Source: Propionibacteriaceae bacterium (GTDB lineage Bacteria > Actinomycetota > Actinomycetes > Propionibacteriales > Propionibacteriaceae). From it: a stretch of DNA of 64,000 bases. Position numbers and translations under genes: made by a program. The stretch lies in contig CAJPNZ010000004.1 of NCBI GenBank assembly GCA_905372155.1, positions 1 to 64,000 on the forward strand, written 5' to 3'. This document shows, piece after piece, positions 50,591 through 57,431 of this stretch. Position 1 is the stretch's first letter. Each line of letters starts with the position of its first letter. The notes under the pieces are model-generated. The model was given only the letters and a program-made list of their open reading frames with translations, ran no database searches and was not told where the DNA came from.

Positions 50591-50835
50591 TCACGACAGG
50601 CTCAGGAAAAGCTTTTCCAGCTTCTGGGCGTCGATGGACTCCCCCGTCGGGTCGTCCAACAGGCAGGTGCGCATGTCGTGGGCGATGATCGAATAGCCGG
50701 CCCGGCCGATGGCCTTGGAGACCGCAGCGATCTGGGTTATCACGCCTTCGCACTCCCGGCCGGCCTCGAGAGCATGCGAATCACGGCGTTGAGCTGTCCG
50801 CTGGCGCGTTTCAGGCGGAGAAGCGACGGCCTCAC
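50591..50835 (-). pseudogene. CsoR/CstR-family sensor repressor, frameshifted
   Basis: The C-terminal frame encodes EAGRECEGVITQIAAVSKAI and AHDMRTCLLDD, ending KLEKLFLSLS, the core of the CsoR/RcnR/CstR (DUF156) family. The N-terminal helix is in another frame: RLKRASGQLNAVIRML from GTG 50835. A 2-base insertion in the GAGAG run at 50768-50772 separates the two; deleting it gives one ~81-residue repressor. The two cysteines (Cys28 and Cys57 of the repaired protein) have the 29-residue spacing of the CsoR/CstR pair, but the residue aligned with the copper-binding His is Asp53, so a persulfide sensor of the CstR kind is as likely as a copper sensor. The gene follows a 43-residue Cys-rich protein by 20 bases. 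Confidence 0.75.
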
Positions 50836-50855
50836 CGCATCGGGATCCAGCTACG

Positions 50856-50987
50856 TCACCGGTCCGCTTTCCTGGGGCAGGTACAACGTTTCTCCGGGGG
50901 CACATCCCGCAGCGCCTCTTCTATGTGCTGGCCGCACCCGGCCCAAGTGGTCTTGTGGCAACGCGGGCAGGAAACGGGACGGCACAT
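50856..50987 (-). CDS. 43-residue Cys-rich small protein
   Basis: A very short gene read directly from the sequence: MCRPVSCPRCHKTTWAGCGQ, then HIEEALRDVPPEKRCTCPRK. It has six cysteines and two histidines in a compact zinc-binding pattern (CPRC, GCGQH, CTC). GGAG lies 6 bases before the ATG. I recall similar short proteins (MCRPV..C..CxKTTWAGCG) in other actinobacteria, with no known function. It precedes the CsoR/CstR-type repressor in the same direction, and the palindrome 37 bases upstream would control both. Confidence 0.75.
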   Translation of the reverse strand: MCRPVSCPRCHKTTWAGCGQHIEEALRDVPPEKRCTCPRKADR

Positions 50988-51023
50988 GAGGGGCTCCAAT
51001 CACTGGTTGTCAAAACCGATTGC

Positions 51024-51039
51024 GTACCCCTCAGGGTAC
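51024..51039. promoter_or_regulatory. CsoR/CstR-type operator
   Basis: GTACCCCTCAGGGTAC has perfect 6-base arms GTACCC/GGGTAC around four bases, the G/C-tract palindrome flanked by TA that CsoR-family repressors bind. It lies upstream of the 43-residue protein and the repressor remnant, so it probably mediated autoregulation. Confidence 0.65.
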
Positions 51040-51072
51040 CGTCCCGCCCCTTTTTCCTCCGAGCCGCGGAAC

Positions 51073-52473
51073 TCAAAGGTTGATCATGTGCCCGCCGATG
51101 CCGTGGGCGGCCTCCTTGATGGCCTCGGACAGCGTCGGGTGGGCGTGAACGGCGTGCGCGATCTCATCGGCCGTCAGTTCGTAGTTCTGGGCCAGGATGA
51201 GTTCTGGAAGCAGTTCCGTGACGTCGGGGCCGATCATGTGGGCACCCAGCAGTTCGTTGTAGCGGGCGTCGGCGACGAGCTTGACGAAACCAACCCCCTC
51301 CCCCAGGCCCCAGGCCTTGCCGTTGGCGGCGAAGGGGAACTTCGAGACCTTGACCTCGTGGCCCTTGTCCCTGGCCTGCTGCTCGGTGTATCCGAAGGAC
51401 GCGATCTGCGGCTGGCAATAGGTCGCCCGCGGGATCATGTCGTAATCGACGGGGCGGGTCTCGACCCCGGCGATGGTCTCGGCGGCCACCATGCCTTGGG
51501 CTTCGGCCACGTGGGCGAGCATCATCTTCGCCGTGCAGTCGCCGATGGCGTAAACCCCGGGGACGTTGGTGCGGAGGTGGTCGTCGACGGCAATGGCGCC
51601 GCGTTCGGTCAGGGCGACCCCGGTGTTCTCCAGGCCGTAGCCCTCGGTGCGCGGGGCGAATCCGACAGCCGAGAGGAAACGATCCGCCTCCAGGACCTGG
51701 GAGGCGCCTCCCTTGGCGGGACTGACGGTGACCCGCACCCCGCTGCCCGTGTCCTCGATTGACTCCACCTTGGTGGCGGTCAGCACCTTGATGCCCAGTT
51801 TCTTGTACGCCTTGGTGATCTCGGCGGAGATCTCCGCGTCCTCGTTGGGAACCATCCGGTCGAAGAACTCGACGATGGTCACGTCGACGCCGTAGCTGCG
51901 CAGGACGTAGGCGAACTCGGTCCCGATGGCTCCGGAGCCGCCGATGATGATCGAGTTCGGGAGTCTGTCGGCCAGGATCTGCTCCTCGTAGGTGACCACG
52001 TTGGCCGAGATCCTGGTTCCGGGAAGCATCTTCGTGGTCGATCCGGCCGCGATGATGACGTTGTTGAAGGTCACCCGGGTGGTGGCGCCGTTGTCGTCGG
52101 CAACGTCGATGGTGTGGGCGTCGACGAAGGTGCCCCAGCCGTTGAGCTCCTTGATCTTGTTCTTCTTCATCAGGAAGTGGATTCCCTTGGTCATCCGCTC
52201 CGAGACCTGGCGGCTGCGGGAGAAGGCCTTGCCGTAGTCGACGGTGATCTCACCCTGGATGCCGAAGGCGTCGGCCTCGTGGGTGACGATGTGGGCCAGC
52301 TCCGCGTTGCGCAGCAACGACTTGGTCGGGATGCAGCCGACGTTCAGGCACACTCCCCCCCAGTAGCGTTTCTCGATGATGCAGGTCTTCAGGCCGAGCT
52401 GGGCGGCACGGATGGCGGCAACGTAGCCACCGGGACCGGCGCCGAGCACGCAGACGTCGTATTCGTGGGTCAT
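51073..52473 (-). CDS. lpdA: Dihydrolipoyl dehydrogenase
   Basis: A 466-residue flavoprotein, the E3 component of pyruvate and 2-oxoglutarate dehydrogenases and of the glycine cleavage system. FAD binding: VCVLGAGPGGYVAAI; the redox disulfide is Cys42-Cys47 in GGVCLNVGCIPTK; the NAD site is IIIGGSGAIGTEFAYVL; the C-terminal HAHPTLSEAIKEAAHG carries the His-Glu pair. The ATG at 52473 is used because it lies 7 bases after TAGAGT, matching the family N-terminus. Confidence 0.95.
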   Translation of the reverse strand: MTHEYDVCVLGAGPGGYVAAIRAAQLGLKTCIIEKRYWGGVCLNVGCIPTKSLLRNAELAHIVTHEADAFGIQGEITVDYGKAFSRSRQVSERMTKGIHFLMKKNKIKELNGWGTFVDAHTIDVADDNGATTRVTFNNVIIAAGSTTKMLPGTRISANVVTYEEQILADRLPNSIIIGGSGAIGTEFAYVLRSYGVDVTIVEFFDRMVPNEDAEISAEITKAYKKLGIKVLTATKVESIEDTGSGVRVTVSPAKGGASQVLEADRFLSAVGFAPRTEGYGLENTGVALTERGAIAVDDHLRTNVPGVYAIGDCTAKMMLAHVAEAQGMVAAETIAGVETRPVDYDMIPRATYCQPQIASFGYTEQQARDKGHEVKVSKFPFAANGKAWGLGEGVGFVKLVADARYNELLGAHMIGPDVTELLPELILAQNYELTADEIAHAVHAHPTLSEAIKEAAHGIGGHMINL

Positions 52474-52480
52474 GGGGCCC

Positions 52481-52486
52481 ACTCTA
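52481..52486 (-). promoter_or_regulatory. Putative -10 element of lpdA, leaderless
   Basis: TAGAGT on the minus strand, 7 bases before the lpdA ATG, with no ribosome-binding site between. Confidence 0.45.
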
Positions 52487-52529
52487 GTGCTCCCGCCGCC
52501 TTGCGCGGGCCCGCACCGAGCGCCAGGCG

Positions 52530-52552
52530 TTATCTCAGATATGAGTTAAGAT
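52530..52552 (+). promoter_or_regulatory. Inverted repeat over the HTH-murA promoter
   Basis: TTATCTCA (52530-52537), GATA, TGAGTTAA (52542-52549) is an inverted repeat with one mismatch. Its right arm overlaps TAAGAT (52547-52552), a -10 element 6 bases before the ATG at 52559. A protein bound here would block the promoter; the N-terminal HTH of the gene product is the obvious candidate. Confidence 0.6.
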
Positions 52553-52558
52553 GACGCC

Positions 52559-54094
52559 ATGACCGCCACCAGCCAGTCCCTGGGAATCATGATCCGGGAG
52601 GCACGCAAGGCCCGTCAATGGTCCCAGCAGCGCCTCGCCGATGAAATCAACTCCTCACAGTCCGCCGTTCACCGGATAGAAATGGGCCAGCAGAACGTCT
52701 CGCTCAACATGATCGAGAGACTGGCATCCGCGCTCGAGATGCCCTTGATACTCGCGGCCACCGAGGGCACCGTCAACTTCGAGATCACTGGGCCGACGGA
52801 ACTTGCGGGCGAGATCGAGGTCCGTTCCTCCAAGAACGCGGCCGTCGCGCTGCTCTGCGCCTCGATGCTCAACCGGGGTCGCACCGTGCTGCGCGGGATC
52901 GCCAGCATCGAGGAGGTGGATCGAATCTGCGACGTTCTCCAGTCCATCGGGGTCACCGTCACCCCGACCAATGGGGGTCAGGATCTCGAACTGACCCGTC
53001 CGGAGAAACTCACCCCCGAGACCATCGACCAGCGTGCCGCCCGCCGCACGCGTTCCATCCTGATGTTCCTCGGCCCCCTGATGCACGAGTTTGATTCCTT
53101 CGAGCTCCCCTATGCCGGCGGATGCGACCTCGGGGCCCGGACCGTGCATCCGCACATGTCCGCGCTGAAACGCCTCGGCCTGTCCGTGGAGGCGCACGAC
53201 AGCCAGTACCATGCCACCGTGCAGCGCGACGGTGCGCCCGAACACCACATCACCCTGGTGGAGCGTGGGGACACGGTCACCGAGAACGCGATCATGGCCG
53301 CCGCCCGCACCCCGGGGCTGACCGTGATCCGCAACGCCTCCGGCAACTATATGGTGCAGGACCTGTGTTTCTTCCTGCGCGAGCTGGGGGTCGGCGTGGA
53401 GGGCATCGGAACCACCACCCTGCGCATCCAGGGCGTCAAGGAGATCAACAAGGACGTCGAGTACCACATCTCGGAGGACCCGATCGAGGCGATGAGCCTC
53501 ATCACCGCCGGTATCGTCACCCGCTCGGAACTGACGGTCAAGCGCTGCCCCATCGAGTTCCTGGAGGTGGAGTTCGCCGTCCTGGAGGAGATGGGCCAGC
53601 GAATGGTGCTGAGCAGTGAATACCCATCGGGCAACGGTCACACCCGACTGGTGGACGTCACCGTGAAACCGTCCGAGCTGACGGCCCCCCTGGACAAGAT
53701 CCATCCAATGCCGTTCCCGGGGTTGAACATCGACAACCTTCCCTTCTTCGCCCTGATCTGCGCGACGGCCGAGGGACAGTCGATCATCTACGACTGGGTC
53801 TACGACAACCGTGCGGTGCACCTGAAGAAGCTCTGCGACCTGGGGGCGAACGTCACCGTCATGGACGCCCACAAACTGATGGTCATCGGCCCGACGAAGT
53901 GGCGTGGGCGTGACATCGAGTGCCCGCCGGCGTTGCGGCCCTCGGTGTGTCTGTTCCTGGCGGCCCTCGCGGCCCGCGGCACCACCATCCTGCGGGATGT
54001 CTACGTGATCAACCGGGGCTACGAGGACCTTCCGAGGCGCTTCAATCAGCTCGGCGCGCAGATCAACACCTTCTGGGGTGACGCGCTGAACTGA
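52559..54094 (+). CDS. murA: XRE-type HTH fused to a MurA-like enolpyruvyl transferase
   Basis: A 511-residue fusion. Residues 1-65 are a Cro/C1-type helix-turn-helix (REARKARQWSQQRLADEINS, AVHRIEMGQQNVSLNMIERL). From residue ~71 a complete enolpyruvyl-transferase fold follows: Lys92 in SSKNAAVALL corresponds to Lys22 of E. coli MurA, and Cys189 in PYAGGCDLGARTV to Cys115. The reaction would be transfer of enolpyruvate from PEP to UDP-GlcNAc. The fusion occurs in other actinobacteria next to an ordinary murA elsewhere, so this is probably a paralogue with regulatory function. It is convergent with pdxY, 7 bp apart. Confidence 0.88.
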   Translation: MTATSQSLGIMIREARKARQWSQQRLADEINSSQSAVHRIEMGQQNVSLNMIERLASALEMPLILAATEGTVNFEITGPTELAGEIEVRSSKNAAVALLCASMLNRGRTVLRGIASIEEVDRICDVLQSIGVTVTPTNGGQDLELTRPEKLTPETIDQRAARRTRSILMFLGPLMHEFDSFELPYAGGCDLGARTVHPHMSALKRLGLSVEAHDSQYHATVQRDGAPEHHITLVERGDTVTENAIMAAARTPGLTVIRNASGNYMVQDLCFFLRELGVGVEGIGTTTLRIQGVKEINKDVEYHISEDPIEAMSLITAGIVTRSELTVKRCPIEFLEVEFAVLEEMGQRMVLSSEYPSGNGHTRLVDVTVKPSELTAPLDKIHPMPFPGLNIDNLPFFALICATAEGQSIIYDWVYDNRAVHLKKLCDLGANVTVMDAHKLMVIGPTKWRGRDIECPPALRPSVCLFLAALAARGTTILRDVYVINRGYEDLPRRFNQLGAQINTFWGDALN

Positions 54095-54101
54095 TCCGTG
54101 G

Positions 54102-54953
54102 TCAGAGGCTGTGCGCGGTGAACCTGTTGACCGGGTTCACCACCTGCTCCTGGGCTGCCACGAGCTGTAGCTCGGCCTCCCCGCTGATCGAGGTTTGCTC
54201 CAGGATCGAATAGACCACCGAGGCGGTCACCCCGAGGGTTTCACCGAGGTCCTTGGTGCGCAACCAGTGCGCGAGGAACATGGCCGCGGTGAGATCGCCC
54301 GATCCGGTGAAGCTGCGGTCCAGCATCGGGGTTTCCACCAGCCAGGCCTGGTCCGCGTCCACGGCCAGCATCCGCAGCAGGCCATCCGGGGCGTCGGTGG
54401 CCACGACGGAGGTCACGACCACGATCCCGGGGCCGTGATCCCGGAGTTCGCGGGCCGCTTCGACAACCTCGGACAGAGTGCCTGTTTCGTGCCCCACCAG
54501 GTACTGCAGCTCGAAGAGGTTCGGGGTCATGATGTCAGCGGCCGTCACGACGTGATCGCGGAAGAACTCCGGGATGCCCGGTCGGGCGTAGAAACCCCGC
54601 CCGACATCACCCATGACCGGGTCAGCGAGGAAAATCGCCTCTGGGTTGCGCGATTTCACCAGGGCCGCTGCATCCAGCACGACCTGTCCCACGTCGGCCG
54701 AGCCGAGGTAGCCGGCGAGCACGGCATCGACACCGGCGAGAGCTCCTCGCTCGTCTATTCCCGTGATCACATCCGCCACATCGGAAGCAGCGATCATGGG
54801 TCCGCGCCAGCTCCCGTACCCGGTGTGGTTGGAGAAGGTGACGGTGTAGACGGGGTACACGTTCACGCCAGCCCGCTGCAGCGGAAAGGTTGCGGACGAG
54901 TTCCCCGCGTGGCCGTAGGCGACGGCCGACTGGATGGATAGGACATTGTGCAT
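54102..54953 (-). CDS. pdxY: Pyridoxal kinase (PdxY)
   Basis: A 283-residue ribokinase-fold enzyme of vitamin B6 salvage that phosphorylates pyridoxal. VLSIQSAVAYGHAGNSSATF at the start, TVTFSNHTGYGSWRG, FLADPVMGDVGRGFYARPGI and the anion hole/catalytic RSFTGSGDLTAAMFLAHWL (G-x-G-D) are family blocks. Length agrees with PdxY. It is divergent from the glycerophosphodiesterase gene, 59 bp away. Its role complements that of the PLP-binding YggS, but they are not linked. Confidence 0.92.
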   Translation of the reverse strand: MHNVLSIQSAVAYGHAGNSSATFPLQRAGVNVYPVYTVTFSNHTGYGSWRGPMIAASDVADVITGIDERGALAGVDAVLAGYLGSADVGQVVLDAAALVKSRNPEAIFLADPVMGDVGRGFYARPGIPEFFRDHVVTAADIMTPNLFELQYLVGHETGTLSEVVEAARELRDHGPGIVVVTSVVATDAPDGLLRMLAVDADQAWLVETPMLDRSFTGSGDLTAAMFLAHWLRTKDLGETLGVTASVVYSILEQTSISGEAELQLVAAQEQVVNPVNRFTAHSL

Positions 54954-54999
54954 GTGGGCAAGTCTCCCACTTCAGTGACACAAGCACCTCAATACTAGG

Positions 55000-55005
55000 C
55001 ATAAT
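55000..55005 (+). promoter_or_regulatory. Putative -10 element of the GDPD gene, leaderless
   Basis: CATAAT followed after 7 bases by the ATG at 55013; no ribosome-binding site is present. Confidence 0.35.
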
Positions 55006-55012
55006 GGTTTCC

Positions 55013-55795
55013 ATGTGTGCGGGTTTCCTAGAACCGGAGTTCATCGCGATGGCGCATCGCGGTGGTGCCCTGCTCACTGCCAACCTCGGCATCGAGAACA
55101 CCTTGGCGGCCTTCGCCAACTCGGTCGCGCTGGGATACGAGTACCTGGAAACCGATGTTCACGCCACCGCCGATGGCCATCTGGTGGCCTTCCACGACCC
55201 GGACCTCGCTCGTGTCACCGACGTGGAGGGGCACATCGCTCAGTTGCCTTTCGCCGCCGTACGCGAGGTTCGTGTCGGTGAACGCGAACCAATCCCAACT
55301 GTGGAGGAACTGTTCGAGACCTTCCCAGGAGCTCGTTTCAACTTCGACCTCAAGGCCCCCGGCGCCGTCGAGCTCCTCGCTAGGATCATCCGTCGCTTCC
55401 ACGCCGAACAGCGGGTGTGCGTCGGATCCTTCTCACAGCATCGAATCAACAGGTTCCGGAAGTTGATGCCCGAGGTGACAACGGCGGTTGGCCCGCTGGG
55501 TGTGGTCGCGATGGCCATGGGAAGCATTCGCACCTACCGTCAGGGAGGCCCGGGCGTGTTCCAGATCCCGGTCTCCCACGAGGTGGCCGGGGTGAAGATC
55601 AAGTTACTGACCAAGGCGCGTGTCAGGGCAATTCATCGCGCCGGCTACAGGGTGCACGTCTGGACCATCAATGTGCGAGACGACATGCACACACTCATCG
55701 ACTGGGGGGTGGACGGCATAGTCACGGACCGGCCGGATCTTCTCCGTGAGGTGCTGCAGGCCCGGGGCATGTGGGCCAGCAGCCTTGGAACATGA
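55013..55795 (+). CDS. Glycerophosphodiester phosphodiesterase
   Basis: A 260-residue TIM-barrel GDPD that releases glycerol 3-phosphate from deacylated phospholipids. FIAMAHRGGALLTANLGIEN has the catalytic His and metal-binding Glu-Asn; EYLETDVHATADGHLVAFHD adds Glu, Asp and the second catalytic His; VHVWTINVRDDM and GVDGIVTDRPDLL close the barrel. No signal peptide, so a cytosolic form. The ATG at 55013 is preferred for its distance from CATAAT; an ATG three codons earlier is in frame. Confidence 0.9.
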   Translation: MCAGFLEPEFIAMAHRGGALLTANLGIENTLAAFANSVALGYEYLETDVHATADGHLVAFHDPDLARVTDVEGHIAQLPFAAVREVRVGEREPIPTVEELFETFPGARFNFDLKAPGAVELLARIIRRFHAEQRVCVGSFSQHRINRFRKLMPEVTTAVGPLGVVAMAMGSIRTYRQGGPGVFQIPVSHEVAGVKIKLLTKARVRAIHRAGYRVHVWTINVRDDMHTLIDWGVDGIVTDRPDLLREVLQARGMWASSLGT

Positions 55796-55837
55796 GAGAC
55801 ATCCGAGACGTTCAACTCCAAGTAGGGAGGTAGAAAC

Positions 55838-56173
55838 ATGGCAGATCGAGCACTTCGCGGTGTCGGGCTGGGAGCCAAGAGCTTCGAGGACGAGCAGGGA
55901 ATCGAGTTCGCTGAACGCAGCCAAGTCGGTTTCGACTGCCCCAAGGGCCACCATTTCGAGATCACCTTCGCCATCGAGGCGGAGCTGCCTTTCGAGTGGG
56001 AGTGCAAGCGGTGCGGTCAGATGGCGAAACGCTCCGACGGAGCAACGGGGGAAGCCAAGGAGGCGAAACCCCCTCGAACGCACTGGGACATGCTGCGTGA
56101 GCGACGCAGCATCCCTGAGCTCGAGGACATCCTGGCCGAGCAGCTGGACAAGCTCAGGGGCTCGGTGGGCTGA
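55838..56173 (+). CDS. rbpA: RNA polymerase-binding protein RbpA
   Basis: A 111-residue actinobacterial transcription factor that binds sigma and stabilises the open complex. The zinc domain is DCPKGHHFEITF with WECKRCGQMA; the C-terminal sigma-interaction domain is THWDMLRERRSIPELEDILA. AGGGAGGT lies 6 bases before the ATG. Its last 20 bases overlap the end of convergent fxsA. Confidence 0.96.
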   Translation: MADRALRGVGLGAKSFEDEQGIEFAERSQVGFDCPKGHHFEITFAIEAELPFEWECKRCGQMAKRSDGATGEAKEAKPPRTHWDMLRERRSIPELEDILAEQLDKLRGSVG

Positions 56174-56645
56174 TCCTCGGGATCATCGTGTCGGTGGTCG
56201 AGGTTTCCTGAACCACTTCCCCCTCGATCACCACGGGCTGTTCGGAGGAGTGACCAATGGCTCTTCCAAACAGTTTTCCCAGCGTGCTGCGAACCAGGTG
56301 ACGACTTGGCGGGATAAGCAGCAGCAGCCCGATGATGTCGGAGACGAAACCGGGCATGATGAGCAGAAGACCGCCAGCCATCACCAGCACCGCATCGGCG
56401 GTTCGCCCCGGCGGTAGAGAGCCCCTGCCCAGAGACTCGAGTAGTGCACCCCACGCACGACGCCCTTCTCTTTGAAGGAGCCAACAGCCGAGCAGAGTGT
56501 TGGCGATCAGCAGGGCGATGGTCCACCAGCCGAAGGCATCGGTCACCATGACCAGGATGATGACCTCGGCTGCCAAGTAGATGAGGAAGGGCACGAGCAC
56601 CAGCGACAGCCCTGCTCCCCGGAACCGGACACGTCTTTCAGCCAC
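56154..56645 (-). CDS. fxsA: FxsA family membrane protein
   Basis: A 163-residue protein with four hydrophobic segments (LVLVPFLIYLAAEVIILVMV, WWTIALLIANTLLGCWLLQR, VLVMAGGLLLIMPGFVSDII, LLLLIPPSRHLV). The G-x-x-L-L-x-P-G-F-x-S/T-D block is the FxsA signature. In E. coli FxsA relieves phage T7 exclusion by F plasmids; its normal function is unknown. The GTG at 56645 with GGGAGG upstream is the start; it overlaps the ppm1 stop by 8 bases, and the end overlaps rbpA by 20. Confidence 0.87.
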   Translation of the reverse strand: MAERRVRFRGAGLSLVLVPFLIYLAAEVIILVMVTDAFGWWTIALLIANTLLGCWLLQREGRRAWGALLESLGRGSLPPGRTADAVLVMAGGLLLIMPGFVSDIIGLLLLIPPSRHLVRSTLGKLFGRAIGHSSEQPVVIEGEVVQETSTTDTMIPRISPPSP

Positions 56646-57399
56646 GGCGCCTCCCAAAGAGTTTTCTCAGTTGTTGCCAGCGGTGTTTGAGCCCCATCTT
56701 CGTGGTTGAGATTATTGCTTCCCTGACCACTGTGCCACCCATTTTGGAATCACCGAATTCACGCTCCACGAACTCGATGGGTACCTCGACGATACGCAGC
56801 CCGGCTTGATGGGCATGCCATGTCAGGTCGCGTTGAATTCCGTAGCCGCGACGGTCGATGGGCAGGCCGACGATCCCGGCGAGGGCATCGGCGCGGAAGG
56901 CGTTGAACCCGCCCGTGATGTCCCGGTAGGGCATCCCCAGCATCAGCCGGATGTACAAAGAACCTCCGCGAGAGAGGAATTCACGTGTCCAGGGCCAGTT
57001 CACCACCGATCCCCCCTTGACCCAGCGAGACCCCTTGACCATGTCGGCGTGTTCCAAGGCGGCCAGCAGGCTGGGCAACTGCTCCGGCTGGTGAGAGCCA
57101 TCAGCATCGTGCTCCACCAGTACGCCATACCCTCTTTCAAGGCCCCAGCGGAATCCTGCGAGATAGGCCGCACCCAGACCTTCCTTGCCCTTGCGATGCA
57201 TGACGTGTATGTGATCGTCCCGTTCCGCCATCGCGTCGGCAAGTTTGCCCGTGCCGTCCGGTGAGTTGTCGTCCACAACGAGCACGTGGGCTTCAGGGAC
57301 GCTGCGCCGCAGCCGGGAGACGATGCTCTCGATGTTCTGGGCCTCGTTGAACGTTGGAATGATGACGAGCACCTCGCCGGTGTGTGAAGCCTCAGTCAT
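56638..57399 (-). CDS. ppm1: Polyprenol-phosphate mannosyltransferase (Ppm1)
   Basis: A 253-residue soluble family 2 glycosyltransferase. VLVIIPTFNEAQNIESIVSR, LVVDDNSPDGTGKLAD, GLGAAYLAGFRWGLE and the metal-binding VEHDADGSHQPEQL give the DPM1 pattern; RDITGGFNAFRADAL follows. It makes polyprenol-phosphomannose, the donor for lipoglycans and protein O-mannosylation. It follows lnt by 32 bases. In M. tuberculosis the two are one protein (Rv2051c); here they are separate. AGGAGAA precedes the ATG. Confidence 0.92.
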   Translation of the reverse strand: MTEASHTGEVLVIIPTFNEAQNIESIVSRLRRSVPEAHVLVVDDNSPDGTGKLADAMAERDDHIHVMHRKGKEGLGAAYLAGFRWGLERGYGVLVEHDADGSHQPEQLPSLLAALEHADMVKGSRWVKGGSVVNWPWTREFLSRGGSLYIRLMLGMPYRDITGGFNAFRADALAGIVGLPIDRRGYGIQRDLTWHAHQAGLRIVEVPIEFVEREFGDSKMGGTVVREAIISTTKMGLKHRWQQLRKLFGRRRG

Positions 57400-57431
57400 T
57401 GCTTCTCCTGTTCATCCGAGTTTGTGGGCGT

